NCBI GenBank assembly: GCA_963825635.1
Contig: CAWGTU010000003.1
Coordinates: forward strand, 310,001 to 374,000
Reading direction: 5' to 3'
DNA: 64,000 nucleotides
Source of the DNA: JAOUEA01 sp963825635
Lineage (GTDB): Bacteria > Actinomycetota > UBA4738 > HRBIN12
Part shown: positions 1 through 9,033 of the stretch, in pieces
Position numbering within the stretch: the first letter of the stretch is position 1
Layout of the letters: each line of letters begins with the position of its first letter
Notes under the pieces: model-generated
Told to the model about the DNA's origin: nothing
Databases searched by the model: none
What the model saw: only the letters and a program-made list of their open reading frames with translations
Translations under genes and position numbers: made by a program

Positions 1-879
1 CGGCACGTACCCGAGCAACCTGCCCGCGAGCGACACGTCGGCCTGGGTCATGCGGACGTCGCCGGCCCGCGACTCGGTGTGCACCGGGTCGGGCGTCACC
101 CCGACCCGGTCGGCGATCAACGCCAAGAGCCGGTTCACCGACGTCGGCTCCCCGCCGCCGCCGATGTTGAACGCCATGCCGTGGGCCTCGGGCGGCGCCT
201 TCGCCGAGCGCAGGTTCGCCTCGACGACGTCGTCGATGTAGGAGAAGTCGCGCGACTGCTCCCCGTCCCCGTGCACCTCGGGGCGGGCCCCCGTGAGACA
301 GGCCATCGCGAAGCGGGGCACGACCGCCGCGTACTCGGACTCGGGGTCCTGCCCCGGCCCGTAGACGTTGAAGTAGCGCAGCGCCACCGTCGGCACCCCG
401 TAGCTGCGATACATGCCGGCGCAGTAGACCTCGAGCGCGAGCTTGCTGGCCGCGTACGGCGAGCGCGGCGCGAGCGTCATCGACTCCCGCAGCGGGAACT
501 CGGTCTGGTCCCCGTAGACCGAGCTGCTGCTCGCGGCGACGACCACGGCGCCGGCGTCGCGCGCGGCGAGCAGCACGTTCAGGGTGCCGCGCACGTTCAC
601 GTCGGTCGTGAGCCCCGGCTGCTCCATCGACCTCGGCACCGAGCGCTTGGCGCCCTGGTGATAGATCGCGGCGCAGCCACGGGCCGCATCGGCCACGGCC
701 GCCTCGTCGCGCAGGTCCGCCTCGACGAAGCGCACCTCGGGCACGTCGGCGAGGTTGTCGAGGGTGCCGTCGGAGAGATCGTCGAGGCCCACGACCTCGG
801 CCCCGTCGGCCACGAGCCGGCGGCACAGATGCGAACCGATGAACCCTGCGGCGCCTGTCACGAGCACACGGTCGGTCAC
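1..879 (-). CDS. NAD-dependent sugar epimerase/dehydratase, 3' end outside window
   Basis: The minus-strand frame opens with GTG at 877-879 behind an AAGGAG ribosome site and runs off the left edge. The protein begins MTDRVLVTGAAGFIGSHL, an extended-SDR Rossmann fold with the GxxGxxG NAD loop. Further in come SSVYGDQ and the catalytic YAASK (YxxxK), followed by LRYFNVYGPGQ, the usual signature of UDP-glucose 4-epimerases and related UDP-sugar epimerases or decarboxylases. The likely role is making an activated sugar in the cytoplasm for the glycan built by the genes to the right. The exact substrate cannot be read from the sequence. It is followed upstream by an RmlC-like epimerase on the same strand, so the two may form one transcript. 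The long open frame on the opposite strand here is antisense noise. Confidence 0.85.
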   Translation of the reverse strand, partial: MTDRVLVTGAAGFIGSHLCRRLVADGAEVVGLDDLSDGTLDNLADVPEVRFVEADLRDEAAVADAARGCAAIYHQGAKRSVPRSMEQPGLTTDVNVRGTLNVLLAARDAGAVVVAASSSSVYGDQTEFPLRESMTLAPRSPYAASKLALEVYCAGMYRSYGVPTVALRYFNVYGPGQDPESEYAAVVPRFAMACLTGARPEVHGDGEQSRDFSYIDDVVEANLRSAKAPPEAHGMAFNIGGGGEPTSVNRLLALIADRVGVTPDPVHTESRAGDVRMTQADVSLAGRLLGYVP

Positions 880-975
880 GGGGAGGGAGCTCCTTCTGAG
901 GGTCGGGGGGAGCGTCAGGCTACGCCGGAGCCCCTCGATGCCGCAAGAGGGAACCTCTCCCCGACGGGCTGGGCC

Positions 976-1503
976 TCACGCCCCGAACGCGGGAGGATCG
1001 CGCAGCACCTCGGCCAGCGACGGGTTCGAGGCGTCGCGGTCCGACGTCAGCGGCTCGGCGCTCGGCCACGGGATCTCGAGGTCGGTGTCGTTCCAGGCGA
1101 TGCCGAATTCGTCCTCGCCCGTGAACGCCGCATCGACCAGGTACTGCAGCGCGAGATCGGTCACGGCGTGGAACCCGTGGGCCACCCCGGGGGGCACGTA
1201 GAGCCCACGCATGCCCGTGCCGGCGTCGAACGTCTCCCACCAGACGCCCCGCTCGGTCGGTGACCCGGCGCGCAGGTCGACCAGGGCGACGAACGCCGTG
1301 CCCTCGAGCACGCACCAGTAGTCGGCCTGGCGACGATGGAAGTGCAGACCCCGCAGCACCCCCGCACGGCTCCGCGAGAGGTTCGACTGCACCATCGGGG
1401 GGGTGCCGGGCAGCCACTCCTGCCGGAAGACCTCGGTGAACGCGCCACGGTCGTCGGCACGGGTGTCGAGGTCGACGACCCGGACACCGTGGGGAGCGTC
1501 GAT
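976..1503 (-). CDS. rfbC: dTDP-4-dehydrorhamnose 3,5-epimerase family protein, start codon unclear
   Basis: This is a cupin-fold sugar epimerase of the RmlC/RfbC type, which converts dTDP-4-keto-6-deoxyglucose toward dTDP-rhamnose or a related sugar. Diagnostic stretches are DDRGAFTEVFRQEW, SNLSRSRAGVLRGLHFH and the pocket sequence VPPGVAHGFHAV. The first ATG in frame (1395) falls after about 35 residues that clearly belong to the domain. Upstream of it the frame stays open to a TAG at 1519-1521 but has no ATG, GTG or TTG. Either a base is missing near the 5' end or a rare start is used, for example ATC at 1501-1503. The end used here is therefore the edge of the alignable domain, not a proven start. 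Stop TGA is at 976-978. Confidence 0.75.
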   Translation of the reverse strand: MDAPHGVRVVDLDTRADDRGAFTEVFRQEWLPGTPPMVQSNLSRSRAGVLRGLHFHRRQADYWCVLEGTAFVALVDLRAGSPTERGVWWETFDAGTGMRGLYVPPGVAHGFHAVTDLALQYLVDAAFTGEDEFGIAWNDTDLEIPWPSAEPLTSDRDASNPSLAEVLRDPPAFGA

Positions 1504-1518
1504 GAGAGCGCTCCGAGG

Positions 1519-1914
1519 CTAGGTGACCCGGACCCGGATGCCCTTGGACGAGCTCGCGAGGCAGCGGTGCTTGTGCGGGTGCGTGCCCCACTTGCGACCG
1601 TTGAACTTCACCTTCCACGTCTTGGTCGCATTCGGCCTCACGGTGAACTTGTAGAACCCCGACTGCCGCGTCTGCTTCGTCGCGATCTTCTTGTTGCCGG
1701 CGAACAGGCTGACCTTGCGCCAGTTGAAGCACTTCGACCAGTCGCTCTTGAGCTTGCCCTGGAACGAGACCTTCTTGCCCTTCTCCACGTGCTTCTTGGT
1801 CGCGTGGATCGTGATCCGCGTCGACTCGGTGCGTTCGTGGGCCTGGGCCGGCGCCGCGCCGAGGGCGACGAGCAGCATGGTCACCGCGAGGGTGCGCGCG
1901 AGGATGGCCTTCAC
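1519..1914 (-). CDS. small secreted basic protein, Ig-like
   Basis: A 131-residue protein with a Sec signal peptide: MKAILARTLAV, a hydrophobic stretch, then AAPAQAHE, with cleavage likely after AQA. The mature part is lysine- and arginine-rich and reads as alternating beta-strands (VSFQGKLKS, VSLFAGNKK, FYKFTV, WKVKFNGRKW) with two cysteines that could pair. This layout resembles short Ig-like or regulatory beta-sandwich domains of exported actinobacterial proteins. The C-terminal 90 residues of the Calx-beta protein at 5191-6616 have a similar look. Function is unknown. It lies between RmlC and a glycosyltransferase on the same strand, so a role at the cell surface is an inference from location and export signal only. 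Confidence 0.7.
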   Translation of the reverse strand: MKAILARTLAVTMLLVALGAAPAQAHERTESTRITIHATKKHVEKGKKVSFQGKLKSDWSKCFNWRKVSLFAGNKKIATKQTRQSGFYKFTVRPNATKTWKVKFNGRKWGTHPHKHRCLASSSKGIRVRVT

Positions 1915-2014
1915 CGTTCAGCTCCTTCGAGATGTCGTGGTCGCCCTCATCGTGGGCTCTGAGGACGTCATCGCAGCGTATCGAGGTGACCGCTTCAGTG
2001 CAACGACGGCCCCC

Positions 2015-3185
2015 CTAGACGAGCGCGATGGCGCGTGAGCGCCCGAGGAGCTCGCCGTAGAGGCCGGTGAGATCGTCGGCGAGACGCTCCTGCGAGAAGC
2101 GGTCGCGCACCCAGTCCGCGCCCTCCTCCCCCATCCTCCTGGCTCCCTCGGGGTCCTCCAGCAGGGTCAGGAGCTGCGCCGCCACCGCGACCGGGTCGCC
2201 CGGCGGCACGAGCAACCCCGTCCGGCGGTCGCGCACGACCTCCGGCACGCCGCCGACGCCGGTCGCGACCACCGGCGTCCCCGACGCGGCGGCCTCGATC
2301 AACGCGACGGGCGTCCCCTCCGATCGCGACGTGAGCGCCACCACGTCGATCGCCCCGTACAGGGCAGGCAGATCCTGCACCCACCCGAGGAACCGCACAC
2401 GGTCGCCGAGCATCGAGCGCGCCCTCGCCTCGAGCGAGTCGCGGAGCTCCCCGTCGCCGGCGACGACGACCGTCGTGTCTGGCCGCTCGGCCGCGACGCG
2501 GACGGCGGCCTCGAGGAAGGTGCGATGGTCCTTGACGGGCGCGAGCCTGCCGACGACCCCGATCACGGAGCCCTCCTGCGGCAGCCCGAGACGGGCCCGA
2601 GCCTCGGCCGTCGGCATGCGCGAGCCCAGCAGCGTCGCGACGTCGACCCCCACCGGCACCACGTGCCATCGGTCCTCCCGACCGATCCCCATCGACAGGA
2701 GCTCGTCGCGCACCCGGGGCGCGACCGCGATCAGCGCATCGGTGCGAGCCGCCAGCGCCCGCTCGGTCGCCGCGAAGGCGGCGTTCTTCAGCCGGGAGAA
2801 GTAGGACTGCAGCACGTGCCCGTGGAACGTGTGCACCACCACCGGCACGCCAGAGCGTCGAGCGGCGAGGCGCCCCAGGGCCCCCGCCTTGGCGAGGTGG
2901 GTGTGCACGATCTCGGGTCGCCACCGACGCATCACGCCGTGCAGCGCCCGCAGCGCGCGGAGATCGCTCGCGACGTTCACCTCGCGCGTCAGCCAGGGCA
3001 GATGGGTCGCGGCCACGTCGGCCGGACGGCGTCAGCTCGCCCTCCCCGGGCCCCGACGCACCCCACACCAGCCGGGTCCGGAACCCGCGGTCCTCGAGCT
3101 CGCGCGAGAGGAACAACGCCTGGCGCGCGGGGCCGCCCACGTTCAGGCGGGTCATCACCCTGAGGACGCGAGGGTCCCGTTCCAT
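2015..3185 (-). CDS. GT4 glycosyltransferase, one frameshift
   Basis: A GT-B fold, family 4 glycosyltransferase. The N-terminal part starts at ATG 3185 with RVLRVMTRLNVGGPARQ, the acceptor-domain opening seen in many GT4 enzymes. The frame changes by one base near 3015-3025 (between GEGELTPS and ADVAATHLPW) and then runs intact to TAG at 2015-2017. The C-terminal donor domain has GVVGRLAPVKDHRTFLEA, VVVAGDGELR and the nucleotide-sugar binding stretch SRSEGTPVALIEAAASGTPVVA. It probably adds a sugar to the lipid-linked glycan on the cytoplasmic side of the membrane. Donor and acceptor are unknown. It is divergent from the DUF4012 gene. The single shift in an otherwise intact gene suggests a consensus error. 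Confidence 0.8.
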
Positions 3186-3265
3186 GTGGGTTGCATCGAC
3201 GCCGCGGGGCGGGCCCTGAAGGTCCGACGGCGCCGTTCCGGCCACATCACGCGACGACCCTCCGG

Positions 3266-3271
3266 TAGGGT
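3266..3271 (+). promoter_or_regulatory. -10 box TAGGGT, leaderless start of DUF4012 gene
   Basis: TAGGGT lies 7 nt before the GTG at 3279. No ribosome-binding site fits in between, so transcription probably begins at or next to the start codon. Confidence 0.5.
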
Positions 3272-3278
3272 CACCGGG

Positions 3279-5177
3279 GTGTCGACGCGCATCCGAAGGA
3301 CCCACCACGCGAGGTACGCGCATCGTCGCCGACGACGTCTCGTCTGGTGGATCGTGGGCATCATCGTGGCGCTCCTCGTGCTCGACGCGCTGTGGGCCGG
3401 ATGGGCCGCGTTCGACGGGCTCCGCGACGCGCGCGCGTCGATCGCCACCGGCTCGACCGCGCTGCGCGAGGGCGACCTGACACTGGCGGCCGCCTCGCTC
3501 TCCGCGGCGGAGTCATCGGCGGCGCAGGCGGCGTCGTTCGACGACCACCCCTCCGCCGTGATCGCCGGCGCGCTCCCGATCATCGGCGACGACGTGCACG
3601 CGGTTGGGTCCGTGGCCGACGCCGCCGAGCTGGCGGCCTCCGCAGGGAGCTCGCTCACCGCCGCGCTCGTCGCGACCGGCTGGAACGGCGAGGGGCTGCC
3701 CGGCGTGACGTCGGGCGGGCAGATGGACCCGGGGGTGATCACGTCCGCCCAGCCGTCGCTCGAGGCCGCGTCGTCGAAGCTCGACGCGGCGGTCGCCACC
3801 GTGGACGAGATCTCGGTGGACTCGCTGCTCTCGCCCCTCGGCAGGGGCGTGACCGAGACCCGCGCCGAGCTGCGGGAGCAGGCGGCCCTCGTGGGGGCCG
3901 CGCGCGACCTCAGCCTGCTGCTGCCGCCGATGCTGGGTGACGAGGCCCCGCGCACGTACCTGCTCGCGTTCCAGAACCTGTCCGCTCCCCGCGGCACGGG
4001 CGGGTTCCTGGGGTTCTACGGGGAGCTCAGCGCGTCGAAGGGAACGATCGAGCTCGAGGCCCTGCGCCCGACGTCGCTGGTGCCCGAGGTGCCTCCCGTG
4101 CCGGCGCCGCCCGACATGGTCCGCCGCTACGGCCCGTTCGGCCTGACCACCACGTTCTGGGCCGCCAACTACCCGCCCGACGTGCCCACGTCGTCGCAGG
4201 TCGCGCTGGAGATCACGTCGAGCGCCGGGCTCGGCCAGTACGACGGCGTGATCTGGACCGACACCGTCTGGCTCGCGGCGATGCTCGGGGCGGTCGGCCC
4301 CGTGGAGTCGCGTGCCTGGCCCGAGCCGCTCACGGCCGACACCCTGATCGACGTGCTGAACCGGCAGTCCTTCCTGGTGGCTTCGGAGTCGTCCTCGGAC
4401 GAGCTGCAGGCCCGCATCGGGCTCGCCGTGTGGAGGGCGCTGCTGAGCCGTCCCGTCGACGCGACGGCGCTCGCCTCCGTCATGGCCGACGCCACCGCCT
4501 CGGGACATTTCGAGGCGTACTCGGTGGCGCCCGCCGAGCAGGAGCTGCTCGTCGACCTCGACGCCGACGGCGCCTTCGAGCTCGGTCCCAACCCCGTCGC
4601 CGTGGTGTGGCAGGACGCCGGCGTCTCGCGCGCGGCCTTCTTCGCCGACAAGCGGGTCGCGACCGACGTCACCCTCGATGCCGACGGCACCGCTGAGGTC
4701 GCCACGACGGTCACGCTGCAGAACGACGCCCCCACGGGGCCGCCGTCGATCCTGCTGGGCACCGACCAAGGACCCGAAGCGATCGGCTGGATGGGACTCG
4801 ACGTCGAGGTCTACATGCCGCTGCAGACCCAGCGCGTGCGGGTGAAGACGAGCGCGCCGAGCATCTACGACACCGGCGAGGCGTTCGACCGACCGGTCGC
4901 CGACTGCTACCTCTACGCCGATCCGGGCGACGACATGACGTGCACGGTCTCCTACCGGGCGCCCGGCGCCGCCGAGCGCGTCGACGACGTCTGGGAGTAC
5001 CGCATCGACGTGCGGCCCCAGCCCTCGCTCACGCCGGGGCCCGTGGCGGTCTCGGTGCGGCTGCCCGAGGGCACCTCGTTCGTCGACCCGCCCGCGGGAA
5101 CATCGGTCGACGGGAACACCGTCACCTGGAGCGGCTCACCGATCGAGCCGACCACGATCGTCCTGCGCTACGCGTGA
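3279..5177 (+). CDS. DUF4012 domain membrane-anchored protein
   Basis: A 632-residue protein of the actinobacterial DUF4012 family. It opens with an Arg/His-rich cytoplasmic tail (residues 1-22) followed by one membrane helix (VWWIVGIIVALLVLDALWAGW), then a large domain placed outside the cell. Family landmarks include LLPPMLGDEAPRTYLLAFQN and GTGGFLGFYGEL. The molecular function is not established. Members are often encoded in exopolysaccharide loci, which agrees with this neighbourhood. I chose GTG 3279 rather than the much earlier in-frame codons because it sits 7 nt behind a -10 box and just ahead of the basic tail plus anchor. It converges on the Calx-beta gene with only 13 nt between the stop codons. 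Confidence 0.75.
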   Translation: MSTRIRRTHHARYAHRRRRRLVWWIVGIIVALLVLDALWAGWAAFDGLRDARASIATGSTALREGDLTLAAASLSAAESSAAQAASFDDHPSAVIAGALPIIGDDVHAVGSVADAAELAASAGSSLTAALVATGWNGEGLPGVTSGGQMDPGVITSAQPSLEAASSKLDAAVATVDEISVDSLLSPLGRGVTETRAELREQAALVGAARDLSLLLPPMLGDEAPRTYLLAFQNLSAPRGTGGFLGFYGELSASKGTIELEALRPTSLVPEVPPVPAPPDMVRRYGPFGLTTTFWAANYPPDVPTSSQVALEITSSAGLGQYDGVIWTDTVWLAAMLGAVGPVESRAWPEPLTADTLIDVLNRQSFLVASESSSDELQARIGLAVWRALLSRPVDATALASVMADATASGHFEAYSVAPAEQELLVDLDADGAFELGPNPVAVVWQDAGVSRAAFFADKRVATDVTLDADGTAEVATTVTLQNDAPTGPPSILLGTDQGPEAIGWMGLDVEVYMPLQTQRVRVKTSAPSIYDTGEAFDRPVADCYLYADPGDDMTCTVSYRAPGAAERVDDVWEYRIDVRPQPSLTPGPVAVSVRLPEGTSFVDPPAGTSVDGNTVTWSGSPIEPTTIVLRYA

Positions 5178-5190
5178 CGACGGACCGCCC

Positions 5191-6616
5191 TCAGAGGCGG
5201 AACCGCCGCGACGCGGTCGACCCTTCGAGCTGCGGGCTGCCCTTGAAGACGACCCGGAAGCGGTAGCGGCCCTCGGCCGGCCGGCGGAACCCGGCCCGGT
5301 ACGACGCGTCCGCGGTCGTGTCGCCGTCGCGGTCGGTCAGGCTCGAGACGGGGACCCGCTTGCCGGCCACCCGACGGTACGCGCCGTCGCGACGGACCTG
5401 CAGCACGACGCGGATCTCGGCGCCGCTCTCGGCCGCCTCGAGCACGCCGCGGGCCATGACCTTCTTCGCCCGCTTCACGACCTTGAGGGTGAGCGCCGTC
5501 TCGGCCGGCGCCGTGGTGTCGTCGTCGACGATCGTCAACGCGCCGCTCCCGTCCTGCAGCGTCGCGTTCGTCTCGCCGGACAGGTCCACGGCGACGCCCT
5601 CGTCGCCCTCGTCCTCGGTGTCGCCGAGCACGGCGACGTCGATCTGCTCCTCGGTGTCGCCCGGGGAGAACGTCAGGGTGCCGGTCGCCGACGTGTAGTC
5701 GGTGCCGGCGGTCGCGCCGGCGTCGCTCGTCGCGTAGTCGACCTCGACCGTCTGCTCGCTCGGCGACGAGAGCGTCACGGTGACGGTGCCGTTCGAGGAA
5801 CCGGCGTCGCCCTCGGCGACGGACGCGTCGCTCACCGACAGCGCGGGATCGGCGTCGGCGTCGACGATCGTGCCGAACGCCTGGGACCGGCTGATCGTGG
5901 CCTCCACGGGGTTCGTGAGGTCGAGCGTGAACGACTGCTCGGCCTCGGCGACGTCGTCGTCGAGCACCGGGACCGCGACAGTCTCGACGGTGTCGCCGGG
6001 CACGAACGTCGCGGTGCCGGTCGTCGAGGTGTAGTCGCTGCCGGCCAGGGCCGTGCCGTCGGCCGTCGCGTAGTCGACCGTCACCGTGGCGAGGTCCGAG
6101 GACGTGAGCATCACGTCGAACGAGGCGCTGCCTGCCGACTCGTCGACCAGCACGTCGAGCACGACGATCGCCGGCGGGCCGTCGTCGTCGAGGATCGTCC
6201 CGGTGCCCGAGCCGTCGGCGATCGTGGCGATCGCGGGGTTCGAGAGGCTCACCGTGAGCGTCTCGGTCGCCTCTTCCTCGAGGTCGCCGAGCACGTCGAC
6301 CACGACTTCGGCGCACTTGCAGCCCCCGTTCGGCAGCACCGCGGTCCCCGAGGCGGACGTGTAGTCGACGTCGGCCGTCGCCGATGCCGGCCGCGGTCGC
6401 GTAGTCGACCGTGATGCCGTCCGTCGGCTTGCCCGTGTAGACGACACGGAACGTCAACGCCGCGGACCCGGCGTCGCCCTCGATCACCGCCGCGTCGGCT
6501 ATCGTGAGCTTCCGCTTCGGCGCCGCCTGGGCGATGGTGGGCAGGAGCATCGCGCCGACGCTCGCGATCACCGCGACGCCGACCACCTTCTGAACGATCC
6601 GCTTCGTGCCGAGCAC
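5191..6616 (-). CDS. secreted Calx-beta repeat protein, one frameshift
   Basis: An exported surface protein of about 475 residues. The signal peptide is MLGTKRIVQKVVGVAVIASV then a hydrophobic core ending AQAAP. Three tandem Calx-beta type repeats follow, each with VDYAT, a DYTS...GT strand pair and a closing DDD loop (for example TVDYATADGTALAGSDYTS). Calx-beta domains are Ca2+-binding beta-sandwiches common in bacterial adhesins and matrix proteins. The last 90 residues form a separate lysine/arginine-rich beta domain. The frame shifts by one base near 6380, inside the first repeat (DYATAAGIGD to ADVDYTSASG), while both sides remain coding. A structural or adhesive role at the cell surface is inferred. 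Confidence 0.75.
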
Positions 6617-6771
6617 GTCTGCCTCCCGGGGGGATGAGGAGCGTCACGCGCTCCGTGTAGGTCTCGTTGGGGACATGGTCGACGCCCCATCGGGGGGACT
6701 CCATACGCCCCACCGGGTGACTTCGGGTACCCGCGCTCGGGTAGCTGTCGGGTCGAGCCGCGCTCCGCGCC

Positions 6772-6777
6772 TACAAT
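6772..6777 (+). promoter_or_regulatory. -10 box TACAAT, leaderless start of wzm
   Basis: TACAAT stands 8 nt before ATG 6786, a good match to the TANNNT consensus. The spacing leaves no room for a ribosome site. Confidence 0.55.
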
Positions 6778-6785
6778 CGCGGCCG

Positions 6786-7634
6786 ATGGACCAACCCGTC
6801 CCCCGCGGCGCCCCCGCCACGAAGGTCAACGTGCTCGAGCCCCCCGGGCGCTTCTCCGCCCTGCACCTGGGCGAGCTGTGGCACTACCGGGAGCTGCTGT
6901 ACATCCTCGCCTGGCGAGACGTGAAGGTCCGCTACAAGCAGGCGCTGCTCGGCGCCGCATGGGCGGTGCTGCAGCCCCTGGTGCTGATGGGCATCTTCAC
7001 CCTGCTGTTCAGCAGGATCGCCGACGTGCCCACCGGCGACGTGCCCTACCCGGTCTTCGCGTTCGTCGGCCTCGTGCCGTGGACGATGTTCGCGAGCGCG
7101 ACCGCGAGCTCGGGCGCGAGCCTCGTGGGCAACCAGAACCTCGTGTCGAAGGTCTACTTCCCGCGGCTCGTGATCCCCGCCGGCGCCGTGTTCACGTGGG
7201 TGCCCGACTTCGTGATCAGCTCGGCCCTGCTCTTCGTGATCATGGCGATCTTCGGGTTCGTGCCGCCGCTCACGGCCCTGCTGCTGCCCCTGGTGATGGT
7301 GGCGGCGATGCTCGCCGCGTTCAGCGTCGGGGTGTGGCTCTCGGCCCTGAACGTGGCCTACCGCGACGTGCAGTACGTGGTGCCGTTCCTGATCCAGGCG
7401 TGGCTCTTCCTGACGCCGGTCGCCTACCCGACGACCTCGGTGCCCGAGCACCTGCGCTGGCTCACGGGCCTCAACCCGATGTCGTGGGTGATCGACCTCT
7501 CACGGTGGTCGCTGACGGGCGCGGACGCGTCCTGGGGCGTGGTGGCGCTCTCGGTCGCGACCACGATCGCCCTGCTGGTGAGCGGCCTCTACTACTTCCG
7601 CCGAGTCGAGCACTTCTTCGCCGATGTCATCTGA
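6786..7634 (+). CDS. wzm: polysaccharide ABC exporter, permease subunit
   Basis: A 282-residue ABC-2 type permease. After a cytoplasmic N-terminus with the conserved RDVKVRYKQALLGAAWAVLQPL segment come six predicted membrane helices (examples: LVLMGIFTLLFSRIA, FVISSALLFVIMAIFGF, VVALSVATTIALLVSGLYYF). The segment LNVAYRDVQYVVPFLIQAWLFLTP.AYP is typical of Wzm/RfbA-type exporters of O-antigen, teichoic acid or capsule. It would form the channel that moves the lipid-linked glycan across the cytoplasmic membrane, powered by the ATPase encoded next. Its stop overlaps that gene by 11 nt, which suggests coupled translation. Confidence 0.9.
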   Translation: MDQPVPRGAPATKVNVLEPPGRFSALHLGELWHYRELLYILAWRDVKVRYKQALLGAAWAVLQPLVLMGIFTLLFSRIADVPTGDVPYPVFAFVGLVPWTMFASATASSGASLVGNQNLVSKVYFPRLVIPAGAVFTWVPDFVISSALLFVIMAIFGFVPPLTALLLPLVMVAAMLAAFSVGVWLSALNVAYRDVQYVVPFLIQAWLFLTPVAYPTTSVPEHLRWLTGLNPMSWVIDLSRWSLTGADASWGVVALSVATTIALLVSGLYYFRRVEHFFADVI

Positions 7635-8923
7635 GATCGCGATCCGGGCCGAGAACATCGGCAAGCGCTACCGCATCGGGGCGACCCAGGGCATCGGCCG
7701 GTACCGCTCGCTGCGCGAGGACATCGCCGGCCTCGCCACGGCGCGCCGCCGCAAGGCCGAGCGGGCCGAGCGGGACTTCTGGGCCCTGAAGGACGTCTCC
7801 TTCGAGATCAAGGCCGGCGAGACCGTGGGCATCATCGGGCGCAACGGCGCCGGCAAGAGCACGATGCTGAAGATCCTGGCCCGCATCACCCCGCCGACCT
7901 CGGGCCGCGGCGAGACCGTGGGACGGGTGGGCTCGCTGCTGGAGGTCGGCACGGGCTTCCACCCGGAGCTGACGGGCCGGGAGAACATCCAGCTGTCGGC
8001 CGCGATCATGGGGATGCGCAGGTCCGAGGTGCTCACCCGGTTCGACGACATCGTCGAGTTCGCGGGCCTGGCGAAGTTCCTCGACACGCCGGTGAAGCGC
8101 TACTCGAGCGGCATGTACATGCGGCTGGCGTTCTCGGTGGCCGCGCACCTCGAGCCCGAGATCCTGCTGGTCGACGAGGTGCTCGCAGTCGGCGACGCGG
8201 CGTTCCAGAAGAAGTGCCTCGGGAAGATGGAAGACCTCAGCGGCACGGGCAGGACCGTGCTGTTCGTCTCGCACAGCATGCCGTCGGTGCTGCGGCTCTG
8301 CCCCCGCGTGATCCTGCTCGACGGTGGGCACCTCACGGCCGACGGGACGCGGTTCGCACGTCGTGGAGGAGTACATGGGTCGGGACGGCGGTGCAGCCCA
8401 GCGAACGTGGGCCGACCACGAGAGCGCTCCCGGCAACAACATCGCGCGCCTAAGAACGGTGCGGGTCATCGATGAGGACGGCAACCCGGTCTCCAAGGTT
8501 GATATCCAGCGGGCCGTGGGCATCCAAGTCGAGTACAGGTTCTTTGGCGACCAGGACACTCCGAGGGTCAACGTCTTCCTCGACATCTGTAACGAACAGG
8601 GGATAGTGCTATTCGTTACGCAAGACGCGAACAACATCGATTGGCGTCTTCAGCCGCGCGGCCCGGGTCTCGTCCGCTCGACGTGCTGGCTACCTGGGAA
8701 ACTGCTCGCCGAGGGTACCCACACCGTGCATGCCACACTTGGATCGTCGAATCCACGGGAGACCCACGCGCATGAGCGCGACGCGGTCGCCTTTCAGGTA
8801 GTAGACGACACTCAAGGGGAAGGGGTTCGCGCCGACTGGCCGAGTGAATGGCCCGGCGTGATGAGGCCGATGCTCGAGTGGACGGTCGAAACCGATACCG
8901 AGATCGGACAGAGTGGGGCTTAG
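7624..8923 (+). CDS. wzt: polysaccharide ABC exporter ATPase with C-terminal glycan-recognition domain, one frameshift
   Basis: The ATPase half has Walker A GIIGRNGAGKST, the signature YSSGMYMRLAFS, Walker B ILLVDEVLAVGDAAF and the switch histidine in FVSHSM. The frame moves by one base near 8353 and continues (SHVVEEYMGRD) into a C-terminal domain of about 180 residues that resembles the Wzt carbohydrate-binding domain. In studied systems that domain recognises the finished chain and so fixes export specificity. Together the parts give about 432 residues, the normal length for this type. Base composition and codon use change shortly after the shift, near 8400: the ATPase half matches the high-GC background and the glycan-binding half matches the poorer-GC genes that follow. 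This looks like a mosaic gene. Confidence 0.85.
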
Positions 8924-9020
8924 GGGACCCGCCCGGGCGTTGGGCGGCGCGGCCTGTGGGCAGTCGAATCTCCAGGCAGAGCCCGGCGTCGCGCCAACAT
9001 CTCTCGCGTTTCTGACCCTC

Positions 9021-9026
9021 TAGGAT
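9021..9026 (+). promoter_or_regulatory. -10 box TAGGAT, leaderless start of GT32-FkbM gene
   Basis: TAGGAT lies 7 nt before ATG 9034. This favours 9034 over the alternative ATG at 9025, which overlaps the box. Confidence 0.5.
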
Positions 9027-9033
9027 GCTGTCC

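Noticed and set aside
79..1263. Long plus-strand open frame opposite the epimerase
   Set aside because: It is rich in Arg, His and Gly with no family motif, while the minus strand encodes a clear SDR and RmlC. High GC makes such antisense frames common.
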